DNA from: Agromyces flavus
Lineage (GTDB): Bacteria; Actinomycetota; Actinomycetes; Actinomycetales; Microbacteriaceae
Assembly: GCF_900104685.1 (NCBI RefSeq)
Contig: NZ_LT629755.1
Coordinates: 3,224,001-3,288,000 of the forward strand
Direction of reading: 5' to 3'
DNA length: 64,000 nucleotides
Part shown: positions 1 through 8,981 of the stretch, piece after piece
Numbering within the stretch: the first letter of the stretch is position 1
How the letters are laid out: the number at the start of each line of letters is the position of its first letter
The notes under the pieces: generated by a model
Databases searched by the model: none
What the model was told of the DNA's origin: nothing
What the model saw: the letters and a program-made list of their open reading frames with translations, nothing else
Program-made: the position numbers and the translations under genes

Positions 1-1567
<1,567 letters not shown>

Positions 1568-1569
1568 CC

Positions 1570-2220
1570 ATGTCGGATGAGAGCCAGAACCACGAGGAGC
1601 CGGTGATCCGCGACAAGCGGCGCATCGACCCCGAGACCGGCGAGGTTCGGAAGCCGACCGAGGGGGCGGGTGAGCAGCCCGCCTCCGAGGCGGCGCCCGA
1701 GGCGACGGATGCCGCGGCATCCCCCTCGCCCGAGGGCGCACTCGGCGACGAGAAGGAGCTGACGGTCGACGACATCCTCAACGCGGCGCAGGCCGAGGTC
1801 GAGGACCCCACGGCCGAGCACCTCGCCGACCTCAAGCGGGTCACGGCCGAGTACGCGAACTACCGCAAGCGCACCGAGGCGAACCGCGAGGTCGAGCGCG
1901 AGCGCGCGATCGGCGCGGCCGTCTCCGTGCTCCTCCCGGTGCTCGACGACCTCGACCGTGCCGAGAAGCACGGCGACCTCGAGGGCGACACCCCGTTCGC
2001 GACGATCGCCGCCAAGCTGCGCGCGTCCGTCGAGAAGCTCGGCCTGACGCCGTTCGGCGAGGTGGGCGAGCCGTTCGACCCGCAGCAGCACGAGGCGATC
2101 TTCCAGCAGCACTCCGACGAGGTCGAGGTCGACACGGTCGCCGACGTCGTCGAGACCGGCTACACCCTGGGCGGCACGCTGCTGCGCGCCGCGAAGGTCG
2201 TCGTCAAGACGCCCGCGTAG
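1570..2220 (+). CDS. grpE: Nucleotide exchange factor GrpE
   Basis: Cytosolic co-chaperone that drives ADP release from DnaK. At 216 residues it has the normal length. A charged, low-complexity N-terminal third is followed by the long dimerising helix (YANYRKRTE near residues 96-104) and the C-terminal beta domain with the family pattern around [10 protein letters not shown]. It starts two bases after dnaK; the purine-rich end of dnaK supplies the ribosome binding site, so translation is probably coupled. The N-terminal stretch contains one of three identical 16-base GGATGCCGCGGCATCC palindromes in this window. Confidence 0.97.
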   Translation: MSDESQNHEEPVIRDKRRIDPETGEVRKPTEGAGEQPASEAAPEATDAAASPSPEGALGDEKELTVDDILNAAQAEVEDPTAEHLADLKRVTAEYANYRKRTEANREVERERAIGAAVSVLLPVLDDLDRAEKHGDLEGDTPFATIAAKLRASVEKLGLTPFGEVGEPFDPQQHEAIFQQHSDEVEVDTVADVVETGYTLGGTLLRAAKVVVKTPA

Positions 2221-2238
2221 CGGCATCCGTCACCACCC

Positions 2239-2281
2239 GCCGGTGGTCGAGTGAGGCCTTCGGCCCTGCTCGACCGCCGGC
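2239..2281 (+). promoter_or_regulatory. Long hairpin between grpE and dnaJ
   Basis: A 13-base stem (2239-2251 with 2269-2281; one G-U pair) encloses a 17-base loop with its own small GGCC/GGCC hairpin. No T tract follows. It fits an attenuator or RNA-processing site that sets dnaJ and hspR levels relative to dnaK and grpE. A TAGATT hexamer at 2292-2297 could also give dnaJ its own promoter. Function is inferred. Confidence 0.5.
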
Positions 2282-2314
2282 AGGGACCCGCTAGATTTCA
2301 GGAAGGAGGCGCCG

Positions 2315-3307
2315 ATGGCCAGCCAGGATTGGTTCGACAAGGACTTCTACGCGATCCTCGGCGTCTCGAAGGACGCGAGCGACGCCGACATCAAGAAGGC
2401 CTACCGCAAGCTCGCGCGCAAGTACCACCCCGACCAGAACCCGGGGGACGCCGCGGCCGAGGCGAAGTTCAAGGAGATCAGCGAGGCGCACTCGGTGCTC
2501 TCCGACGCCGAGGAGCGCAAGGAGTACGACGCCGTCCGCGCGATGGGGGGCGGAGCCCGCTTCACCGCGCCCGGCGGCGGGGGCGGCGGCTTCGAGGACG
2601 TGTTCGGCGGCATGTTCGGTGGGCCGGGCGGCGCCGGCGGCACGCGGTACACCTACCAGCAGGGCGGGCAGTACGAGGACCTGCTCGGCGGGCTCTTCGG
2701 CGGCGGTCGCTTCGGGCAGCCGACCGGCGGATACCGCGGGTTCGGCGGCCCGACCCGCGGCCGGGATGTCACCGCGTCGACGACGCTCGACTTCATCACC
2801 GCGACGAAGGGCGACCGCATCACGCTGCAGACGTCCGAGGGTCGCGAGATCACCGTGAACGTGCCGGCCGGCGTCGCCGACGGGCAGAAGATCCGGCTCC
2901 GGGGCAAGGGTCATCCGTCGCCCGACGGCGGCGAGCCCGGCGACATCGTACTCACCGTCAAGGTGCGCCCTCACCCTGTCTTCGAACGCGACGGCCTCAA
3001 CCTGCGCGTGAACGTGCCCGTCACGTTCACCGAAGCCGCGCTCGGCGCCACCATCCAGGTGCCGACGCTCGGCGGCGACCCGGTCAAGTTGCGCGTCGCG
3101 CCCGGCACGCCGAGCGGCCGCGTGCTTCGCGTCAAGGGCCGCGGCGTGCACTCGTCGAAGGGCACGGGCGACCTCCTCGCCGTCGTGCAGGTCGCCGTGC
3201 CGTCGCACCTCTCGAAGGACGCCGAGGAGCGCCTGCGCGAGTTCGCGGCGCAGCTGCCCGACGAGGACCCCCGCGCCGACCTCCTCGCCAAGGCACGGGG
3301 CGCATGA
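2315..3307 (+). CDS. dnaJ: DnaJ/CbpA-type J-domain co-chaperone without zinc finger
   Basis: Hsp40 partner that delivers substrates to DnaK and stimulates its ATPase. The J domain is at residues 5-70 with HPD at 38-40, followed by a long Gly/Phe-rich linker (about 75-150) and the two beta-sandwich substrate-binding domains. The four CxxCxGxG zinc-binding repeats of classical DnaJ are absent, so in architecture (330 residues) it is a CbpA/DnaJ2-like type. The start is supported by AGGAGG just upstream. hspR overlaps its stop by four bases (ATGA). Sitting in the dnaK operon makes it the likely main Hsp40 for this DnaK, unless a zinc-finger DnaJ is encoded elsewhere. Confidence 0.95.
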   Translation: MASQDWFDKDFYAILGVSKDASDADIKKAYRKLARKYHPDQNPGDAAAEAKFKEISEAHSVLSDAEERKEYDAVRAMGGGARFTAPGGGGGGFEDVFGGMFGGPGGAGGTRYTYQQGGQYEDLLGGLFGGGRFGQPTGGYRGFGGPTRGRDVTASTTLDFITATKGDRITLQTSEGREITVNVPAGVADGQKIRLRGKGHPSPDGGEPGDIVLTVKVRPHPVFERDGLNLRVNVPVTFTEAALGATIQVPTLGGDPVKLRVAPGTPSGRVLRVKGRGVHSSKGTGDLLAVVQVAVPSHLSKDAEERLREFAAQLPDEDPRADLLAKARGA

Positions 3308-3729
3308 TGCAGGTCGACGGCGAGAGCCCGCTCTTCGTGATCTCCGTCGCGGCCGAGCTCGCCGGGATGCATCCGCAGACGCTCCGCCAGTACGACCGAC
3401 TCGGCCTCGTGTCGCCCAAGCGCACCGCGGGCAAGTCGCGGCGCTACTCGATGCGGGATGTCGCGCAGCTGCGTGAGATCCAGCAGCTCTCGAGCGAGGG
3501 CGTGAGCCTCGAGGGCATCCGTCGTGTGCTCGGACTCGAGAACGAGGTGACCGAACTGCGTGCCCGCGTGCGCGAGCTCGAGCGCGCGCTCGCCGACGAG
3601 ATGCTCAACCGTCCGGGTCGTCGCGTGTTCGCTGCCGGCAGCGAGGGCGACATCGTGTCGGTGCGCACCGGAACCCGTGTCCGCCGTGAGAATGCGGTCG
3701 TCGTCTGGCGACCGCTCGAGCGCGGCTGA
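3304..3729 (+). CDS. hspR: MerR-family heat-shock repressor HspR
   Basis: Cytosolic repressor of the dnaK and clpB regulons; in the family it binds HAIR inverted repeats with DnaK as co-repressor. The protein is 141 residues with an N-terminal MerR helix-turn-helix ([16 protein letters not shown] near residues 23-38), a second helical part ([12 protein letters not shown]) and a coiled-coil dimerisation helix. The start ATG overlaps the dnaJ stop. A second in-frame ATG follows at once, so either may initiate. The reading frame continues open upstream in another frame of dnaJ, but that part is not coding. A matching operator is found before clpB in this window. Confidence 0.95.
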   Translation: MMQVDGESPLFVISVAAELAGMHPQTLRQYDRLGLVSPKRTAGKSRRYSMRDVAQLREIQQLSSEGVSLEGIRRVLGLENEVTELRARVRELERALADEMLNRPGRRVFAAGSEGDIVSVRTGTRVRRENAVVVWRPLERG

Positions 3730-3787
3730 ACGGCGCCCGCGAGATCGCGCGCCGATTATACGGATCGACCTGCGCCGTGTCCTCCTT

Positions 3788-3817
3788 TTGACCGAAATCG
3801 GCTGAGGCGCGCAGAAT
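3788..3817 (+). promoter_or_regulatory. Probable promoter of the EAL gene
   Basis: TTGACC (3788-3793) and CAGAAT (3812-3817) are 18 bases apart, a good match to a housekeeping actinobacterial promoter, and lie 33 bases before the GTG start. The GGAGGA at 3841 serves as ribosome binding site. Confidence 0.5.
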
Positions 3818-3850
3818 AGCCACGGCCCATGCGGGCCGGGGGAGGAAATC

Positions 3851-4633
3851 GTGCACGGGAACCACCGCGTCATTCGCGAGCTGCGCCGTGCCGCGGCGCG
3901 CGGCGAGATCATCGCGGAGTACCAGGCGCAGGTGGATGCGACGAGCGGGCGCACGGTCGCGGTCGAGGCGCTGAGCCGGTGGCGTCATCCCGAGCGCGGC
4001 GTGCTCGGACCGCAGCACTTCATCCCCATCGCCGAGGAGACCCGGTCGATGGACGCGGTCGGCGATGCCATGATCCGCGCCGCCTGCCGGTACGGCGCAG
4101 AGCTCGCGGACTCGGGTCGACCGCTCGAGGTCGCCGTCAACGTCGCCGCAGTGCAGCTCGAGCAGCCCGACTTCGCCGAGCGCGTGCTCGATCGGCTGGC
4201 GCACGCCGGTCTCGTGCCGAGCCTGCTCACACTCGAGCTCACCGAGTCCCGGCCCTCGCCGGCGACCGCCGCCGCCATGCTCGACCGACTGCAGGCGCAC
4301 GGCGTCGGGGTGTCGCTCGACGATGTCCGCAGCCTGGAAGAGGCGGAGTCCCGCTCGGCGGCCCTGCCGATCACCGAGCTCAAGGTCGATCGCTCGGTGA
4401 TCGAGCGTCTGCCCGACGACGACCGTATGGCCGCGAGACTCGTCGGCTTCGCCCACGAGCGCGGTCTCCGTACGGTCGCCGAAGGCGTCGAGACCGAGCG
4501 GCAGTGGGAGGCCGTGCGGGCGCTCGGCTTCCACCGGGCCCAGGGGTTCCTGTTCGGTCGTCCCACGCCACCCGAACGGATGACCGCCCGCCTCCAGGCG
4601 GAGGCGGACGGTCCGGCTCAGAGCGAGCTGTAG
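3851..4633 (+). CDS. EAL-domain protein, possibly degenerate c-di-GMP phosphodiesterase
   Basis: A stand-alone EAL domain of 260 residues with no membrane or sensor part. The family hydrolyses cyclic-di-GMP. Visible catalytic or metal-binding positions are E39-A-L41, N97, E129 in LELTES, D157-D158, K178, E211 in EGVET and Q231. Loop 6, normally DDFGTGYSSL, reads DDVRSLEEAE, so the segment that couples metal binding to dimerisation is lost. The protein may be weakly active or act as a c-di-GMP binder. The GTG start is fixed by GGAGGA five bases upstream. A GGDEF cyclase gene lies 2 kb away on the other strand. Family is certain; activity is not. Confidence 0.88.
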   Translation: MHGNHRVIRELRRAAARGEIIAEYQAQVDATSGRTVAVEALSRWRHPERGVLGPQHFIPIAEETRSMDAVGDAMIRAACRYGAELADSGRPLEVAVNVAAVQLEQPDFAERVLDRLAHAGLVPSLLTLELTESRPSPATAAAMLDRLQAHGVGVSLDDVRSLEEAESRSAALPITELKVDRSVIERLPDDDRMAARLVGFAHERGLRTVAEGVETERQWEAVRALGFHRAQGFLFGRPTPPERMTARLQAEADGPAQSEL

Positions 4634-4902
4634 GGATCCTCGAACGACTCGTCGTCGGAGTCCTGGCCGGAGCCCGATCCGGGTGCCCCCGGCTCCCCGG
4701 ACTCGCCTATGTCGAGCTGGGTCCACGTCACCGGCATGCCCGGTGAGAAGAGGATGTCGATGCCGGGTCCGCCGCGCAGCGGCGGGATGTTGACGTAGCC
4801 GCCGCCGCCCTGCACCGCGGCGAGGATCTGCGCCCGCAGTTCGTCGATGGGGTCGGGCAGGAAGTAGTCCTTGCCGTCGACCGTCAGTCGATGGATCTTC
4901 AC
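4618..4902 (-). CDS. Small hypothetical protein next to DUF7882 genes
   Basis: A 94-residue protein that I do not recognise. It opens with a short beta-like segment (MKIHRLTVDGKDYFLPDP), has a Gly-rich middle and ends with an acidic, Gly/Ser-rich tail. The GTG start has CGGAG seven bases upstream. Its 3' end overlaps the end of the convergent EAL gene by 16 bases. It follows two DUF7882 genes in the same direction and is probably co-transcribed with them. No catalytic motif, signal peptide or membrane segment is seen. Confidence 0.65.
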   Translation of the reverse strand: MKIHRLTVDGKDYFLPDPIDELRAQILAAVQGGGGYVNIPPLRGGPGIDILFSPGMPVTWTQLDIGESGEPGAPGSGSGQDSDDESFEDPYSSL

Positions 4903-4945
4903 TGTGATGCTCCGTTCTCTCGTGTCCGTCGTGCGCCGCGGCCCG

Positions 4946-5260
4946 TCACGCGCGAACCGCTTCGGTCGGTTCGGGCACCCAGTGCAGTCCGGCGCGGCTG
5001 TTCGCGCTGTCCATCAGGATCTCGAGCCAGGCGCGATTGAGCGTGGGGGCGCGGTTGCCGCTGAACCGGAAATGCACCTGGGCAGCCGGGCTGATCCAGA
5101 TGACGCTGCGGCCGCTGCCGCGCTCCATCCCATGGCTCCAGGTGAACATGAAGTTCTCGCCGCGCTGCAGCTTCGCCGCGATCACGAACTGCAGGTGCGC
5201 GAGCGTGCGATCCTCGATCTCGAACTCCGAGATCCGCGGACCGTAGATCAGCGTTCCCAT
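4946..5260 (-). CDS. DUF7882-family small protein (paralogue 2)
   Basis: A 104-residue cytosolic protein of a family common in Microbacteriaceae and often mislabelled as ATP-dependent DNA ligase. The family pattern is present: MGTLIYG at the start, DRTLAHLQFVIAAKLQRGE in the middle, a WISPA segment and an LNRAWLEILMDSAN helix near the end. No ligase KxDG motif exists, so the ligase label would be wrong. It is a diverged tandem copy of the gene at 5286. GAGGAGG before the ATG supports the start. Biological role is unknown. Confidence 0.8.
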   Translation of the reverse strand: MGTLIYGPRISEFEIEDRTLAHLQFVIAAKLQRGENFMFTWSHGMERGSGRSVIWISPAAQVHFRFSGNRAPTLNRAWLEILMDSANSRAGLHWVPEPTEAVRA

Positions 5261-5285
5261 CCCGTTCCTCCTCTTGGTGTCGATG

Positions 5286-5600
5286 TCATCGGGTCGGCGC
5301 CGGCACGTCGCCGGGCTCCGCGACGAGCCGCAGCCCGCCCGCCGAGTTGGCTGCCTTGGTCAGGACCTCGACCCATCTCGGATTGAGCTCGGACGGCTCG
5401 GCCTGGTCGAACTGGAAGCTCATCGGGATGGTGGGACTGCACCAGACCGAGGTCCGGGGCGGTGAGGCCTCCTCGTCGACCCACGTGAATGCGAAGTGCT
5501 CGCCGCGACGCAGCTTGGACCAGATCACCACCTGCAGGTGGGCGAGTGTCCGGTCGTCGAACGTCGCCGAGAGCTTCGAGTTGTATTCCAGTGTTCCCAT
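5286..5600 (-). CDS. DUF7882-family small protein (paralogue 1)
   Basis: A 104-residue protein with the same layout as its downstream paralogue: MGTLEYN start, DRTLAHLQVVIWSKLRRGE core and an LNPRWVEVLTKAANS helix. It differs in the central loop, where SPPRTSVWCSP replaces the more basic GSGRSVIWISP. GGAGG lies five bases before the ATG. The two copies and the small gene at 4618 form a compact set reading in one direction. No function is known for the family. Confidence 0.8.
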   Translation of the reverse strand: MGTLEYNSKLSATFDDRTLAHLQVVIWSKLRRGEHFAFTWVDEEASPPRTSVWCSPTIPMSFQFDQAEPSELNPRWVEVLTKAANSAGGLRLVAEPGDVPAPTR

Positions 5601-5684
5601 GTCGCCTCCTTCCTCGGGAACGGAACGGATGCCGGGCGTCCCGGCGTTCGGCCGGACGAGCCGGCCGGTGTGCGGTGCATCCGC

Positions 5685-7136
5685 CTACGCCGTCACCGAC
5701 GTGACGCGGTCACGACCGCCACGCTTCGAGTCGTACATCGCCTCGTCGGCCAGCCGGATCAGCTGGTCGGCGTCCGGCGCGCCCGCGCGGTCGTCGGGGT
5801 TCCAGGTCGCCACGCCGATGCTCGCCGCGACAGCGTATCGCGGTGGCACGCTCGTCAACGGCCGACCCACCTCGTGGCGGAATCGCTCGGCGAGGATCCG
5901 CGCGGCCTCGGCATCGGCGTTCTCGCACACGATGACGAACTCGTCGCCGCCGTAGCGGGCGACCGGATCGGACGCGCGCGCGACGCCCCGCAGGCGGTCG
6001 GCGACCTCGACAAGCACCTCGTCGCCGATGCGATGGCCGAGTGCGTCGTTGATCGGCTTGAAGCCGTCGAGGTCGATGAACACGATCGAGAGCGGCCGGC
6101 CGTCGCGCTGCGCGCCGGCCAACGCCGCCTCGAGCCGCTCCTGGAGCAGCTTGCGATTGGCCAGCCCGGTGAGCTGGTCGTGCAGGGCGCGGTGGGAGAG
6201 CTCCTCCTGGAGCCGGACCCTGCGGAGCACCTGCGCCGCCTGCCGCGCCAGCGCAGCGTGGATGTCGCGGGTCTCGTCGTCGAAGACCTGATCGCGTCCG
6301 TAGAAGCAGACGACGACGCCGCGTGAGGCCGAGTCGCCGCGGAGCGGCGCGATGCTGAGTGCCGCGAGCCGCTGATCCTGCAGGGCGACGTCGAGGTCGG
6401 GGCGGATGGCGGCGGCCTGGTCGAGGCTCGACACCGTGACCACCTCGTCACCCTCGATGGCCTGCGCGGCGAGGTCCATGAGTCCTGCGGAGATGAGCGG
6501 ATCGACCTGGACGCCGTCGGCGATGAGGTCCTGGTTGCCGTGCTCGTCGTGCAGGAGGACCGCGGCACCCGCGGCGAGCAGGCCCGTACGGGCGGCGGAG
6601 ATGAGCGCCTCGCCGAGTTCCTGCGCGTTCATGACGAGGCCGAAGGCACTCGAGGCGTCCTGCAGGACGCGGACTCGGGCCTCGGACGCCTCGGCCTGTC
6701 GACGGGCGACGAGAAGCTGTCGCTCGTAGTCCTGGCGCTCCGTCGCGTCGAAGATCGCCGTGCGGATCTCCTCGGGCGCTCCATCGCGTTCGGGCGCGAT
6801 CACCGCGTTGACGAGCACGGGGAGGTCGCGACCGTCGGCGCAACGGATGGAGAGCGCGACCTCGCGGACCTCGCCGGCGAGCCGGAGGACGGTGGCGTAT
6901 CGCGCCTCGTAGAACAACTGCCCCGCTGGCGTGAGCAGGTCGACGAGCGAGGTGCCGATCAGGTCGTCCTCGGAGTGGCCCGTCCAGGTCACGAGCGTCC
7001 GGTTCGCGCGCGTGATCACGCCGTCGGTGGTCGTCGTGAGGTACCCGCACGGCGCGCCGTGGAAGAGTTCGGCGAACGACTCCCGGAGCTCGTCGGCGCC
7101 GCTCCCGAGGGGTGGTGGGGCTGAGGAGATCGTCAT
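5685..7136 (-). CDS. PAS-GAF-GGDEF diguanylate cyclase paired with RsbQ
   Basis: Makes cyclic-di-GMP from two GTP under control of N-terminal sensors. It has 483 residues: PAS domain about 20-140 (PCGYLTTTTDGVITRANR), short coiled-coil linker, GAF-like domain about 165-310, GGDEF domain about 320-480. The active-site motif YGGDEF (395-400) is intact, and RASD five residues before it is a canonical product-inhibition site, so the enzyme should be active and feedback-controlled. The ATG overlaps the stop of the upstream RsbQ-like hydrolase (ATGA). In known RsbQ/PAS modules the hydrolase signals to the PAS domain. There is no membrane segment, so it is cytosolic. Confidence 0.92.
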   Translation of the reverse strand: MTISSAPPPLGSGADELRESFAELFHGAPCGYLTTTTDGVITRANRTLVTWTGHSEDDLIGTSLVDLLTPAGQLFYEARYATVLRLAGEVREVALSIRCADGRDLPVLVNAVIAPERDGAPEEIRTAIFDATERQDYERQLLVARRQAEASEARVRVLQDASSAFGLVMNAQELGEALISAARTGLLAAGAAVLLHDEHGNQDLIADGVQVDPLISAGLMDLAAQAIEGDEVVTVSSLDQAAAIRPDLDVALQDQRLAALSIAPLRGDSASRGVVVCFYGRDQVFDDETRDIHAALARQAAQVLRRVRLQEELSHRALHDQLTGLANRKLLQERLEAALAGAQRDGRPLSIVFIDLDGFKPINDALGHRIGDEVLVEVADRLRGVARASDPVARYGGDEFVIVCENADAEAARILAERFRHEVGRPLTSVPPRYAVAASIGVATWNPDDRAGAPDADQLIRLADEAMYDSKRGGRDRVTSVTA

Positions 7137-7954
7137 CGGAGGAACGCCCTGATCTCGTCGGCGAGCTCATCGGGCGCGGAGACGTTCGGGCAATGGCCGG
7201 TCGCAGCCAGCTGCACGAAGCGGCTGCCCGGGATCTGCTCGTGCACGTACCGGCCGACGGCCGTCGGCGCGATGACGTCCTCGGAGCACTGCAGGACGAG
7301 CGTCGGAGTGCCGACCAGCTCGAGGTCGCGGCGGTTGTCGGAGAGGAAGGTCACGCGTGCGAACTGGCTCGCGATCCGCGGGTCGATGCTGCAGAAGCTC
7401 TCGGTCAGTTGCGCCCCGTACTCGGGGCGATCGGCACGTCCCATGATCAACGGGGCCATCGTCTCGGACCATCCGAGGTAGTTGGCGTCGAGCGCGTCGA
7501 GCAGGCCGTCGATGTCCTCGCGGCGGAAGCCGCCCGTGTAGCCGTCGTCGTCGAGGTATCGCGGTGAGGGCCCGACCAGCACCAGCGCCCCGAATCGCGA
7601 GGCGTCGACGTTGGAGGCCAGCACGCCCACCATGGCCGCCACCGAATGCCCGACGAAGACGACGTCGTGCAGGTCGAGCGCCTCGAGGATGTCGAGCAGG
7701 TCGTCGGCGTAGCCGTGCAACGAGTCGTACTTCGCCGGATCGTACGCGGCGGGGTCGGAGCTGCCCGAGCCGACGGCGTCGAACAGCACCACGTGGTGGT
7801 CGGCTTCGAACTGCGGGGCCACCGCCTGCCACATCTCCTGGCTGCAGCCGAAGCCGTGGGCGAAGACGATCGGTCGCGCCGTGCGATCCCCGGACTCCGT
7901 GACGTTGTTCCTGCGAAGCACGTGCGAACGCGGGTCGGCGGCGATGATGGTCAT
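7133..7954 (-). CDS. rsbQ: RsbQ-like alpha/beta hydrolase
   Basis: A 273-residue hydrolase closely matching Bacillus RsbQ (also related to plant KAI2/D14). The triad is S104 in VGHSVAA, D226 in LQCSEDVIAP and H254 in TGHCPN. Lid-region signatures VGPSPRYL and PRIASQFAR also fit RsbQ. In Bacillus RsbQ is needed to activate the PAS domain of RsbP; here the partner is the overlapping PAS-GAF-GGDEF protein. I chose the ATG at 7954 because CAGGAG lies five bases before it and the length then matches RsbQ; an upstream in-frame start would add 21 unconserved residues. The substrate or ligand is unknown even for the known members. Confidence 0.9.
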   Translation of the reverse strand: MTIIAADPRSHVLRRNNVTESGDRTARPIVFAHGFGCSQEMWQAVAPQFEADHHVVLFDAVGSGSSDPAAYDPAKYDSLHGYADDLLDILEALDLHDVVFVGHSVAAMVGVLASNVDASRFGALVLVGPSPRYLDDDGYTGGFRREDIDGLLDALDANYLGWSETMAPLIMGRADRPEYGAQLTESFCSIDPRIASQFARVTFLSDNRRDLELVGTPTLVLQCSEDVIAPTAVGRYVHEQIPGSRFVQLAATGHCPNVSAPDELADEIRAFLR

Positions 7955-8138
7955 GGGGCTCCTGATCAGCGCGGGGTTCGGGTCGGCTGGGTCGGCCGTG
8001 GAGGAGCGTCGCCGCATCCTTTCCGGGACTCTACCGCGGCCCGGTGAACCGGCATATTCTGGCGCGTTCGGTCAAGGGGGGTTGACGACGGAACCCGCCC
8101 CACGGTATGCGTGAGCGAGCGGATGCCGCGCCGCGCCG

Positions 8139-8456
8139 TCACAGTGCTGCGATGACGAACCACACGCACGTCGTCGCGAGCACCGCGGCCGCGACCAGCG
8201 CGATGCCCACACCGAACCGGCGATGGTACTGGTACTCCCTGGTGACGAGCGCGATGACTCCCCCGGTCGAGAACGTGGTGACGATCGCCGCGGCCCACAG
8301 CCACAGGTCGAGCGTCGGATCGGTGCCCGCAGCACCGTCGGCGATCATCCGGAGTCCGCCGCACATGGCCGCGACGAGCACTCCGAAGATGAACAGCAGG
8401 CCAGCCCCGTCTCGGGCGCCGGCTCCGGGAGGAACCGGCTCGACATCAGTCGCCAT
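8139..8456 (-). CDS. Small three-helix membrane protein
   Basis: A 105-residue protein with three predicted membrane helices (LLFIFGVLVAAMCGG, LWLWAAAIVTTFSTGGVI, VGIALVAAAVLATTCVWF). The family is not recognised. The ATG at 8456 has a GATCAT hexamer six bases upstream, the same geometry as other leaderless starts here. A GTG at 8486 would add ten residues and lacks a clear ribosome binding site. It stands alone between the RsbQ module and the arsenic island. Confidence 0.65.
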   Translation of the reverse strand: MATDVEPVPPGAGARDGAGLLFIFGVLVAAMCGGLRMIADGAAGTDPTLDLWLWAAAIVTTFSTGGVIALVTREYQYHRRFGVGIALVAAAVLATTCVWFVIAAL

Positions 8457-8528
8457 GGGGGGATGATCGCACGTACGCGCCCCCACGTCGATGACCTTCG
8501 GCCCGGAGGGACTCCGGGGCGGTTGCGG

Positions 8529-8891
8529 TCAGCGAGATGCGGTGACGTCGAGCAACTGCGAGAGCTGCCCGAGCGCACCCGGGACGAGCTTGTAGTACGC
8601 CCAGGTGCCGCGCTTGCTGCGCGTGAGGAACCCGGCCTCCATCAGGATCTTGAGGTGGTGCGAGACGGTGGGCTGGCTCAGGCCGACGGGGTCGATGAGA
8701 TCGCACACGCAGGCTTCCTCACCATCGGATGCCGCGACCATCGAGACGAGCCGAAGACGCGTCGGGTCGGCGAGGGCCTTGAGCTTGCGCGCGAGGAGGT
8801 CGGCCTGCTCGGGCTCGATGGTCTCGCGAGTGAGCGGAGCGCAGCACACCGTCGACTCCGGCTCGGCCATCGGAAGCAGTGTCACCGTCAT
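8529..8891 (-). CDS. arsR: ArsR-family arsenite-responsive repressor
   Basis: A 120-residue winged-helix repressor. The recognition region is LSQPTVSHHLKILMEAGFL (about 71-89). Candidate As(III)-binding cysteines are C16-C17 near the N terminus and C61/C63 (ACVCDL), an arrangement like that of Corynebacterium glutamicum ArsR. The start was placed at 8891 rather than 8900 because AGGATGG then lies at a suitable distance. It is divergent from arsO, and two copies of an imperfect operator fill the shared promoter region. It probably represses itself and arsO until arsenite or antimonite binds. Confidence 0.92.
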   Translation of the reverse strand: MTVTLLPMAEPESTVCCAPLTRETIEPEQADLLARKLKALADPTRLRLVSMVAASDGEEACVCDLIDPVGLSQPTVSHHLKILMEAGFLTRSKRGTWAYYKLVPGALGQLSQLLDVTASR

Positions 8892-8907
8892 GCGACCCAT
8901 CCTAGCT

Positions 8908-8962
8908 TGAATATTGACAAACTTCGATGGAATGGCAACACTGAATATTGAAGTTCATCGAT
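8908..8962. promoter_or_regulatory. Duplicated ArsR operator in the arsR/arsO promoter region
   Basis: Two direct copies of TGAATATTGA-N6-TCGAT start at 8908 and 8942, 34 bases apart. Within each, ATTGA and TCGAT form an imperfect inverted repeat typical of ArsR/SmtB sites. The spacing is close to three helical turns, so two dimers could bind the same face. The region is markedly AT-rich compared with its surroundings. Confidence 0.75.
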
Positions 8963-8981
8963 ATCCAAGGAGCAGCCCGAA

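Noticed and set aside
2251..3303. Long Arg-rich frame running into hspR
   Set aside because: It is the alternative frame of dnaJ; HspR homology starts only at 3304, where the ATG overlaps the dnaJ stop.
4946..5600. ATP-dependent DNA ligase label for the DUF7882 genes
   Set aside because: Proteins of 104 residues without the KxDG lysine motif or any nucleotidyltransferase segment cannot be ligases.
7955..8017. Longer N terminus for the RsbQ-like protein
   Set aside because: The added residues are Arg/Asp/Pro-rich, and a good ribosome binding site and the family length support the start at 7954.
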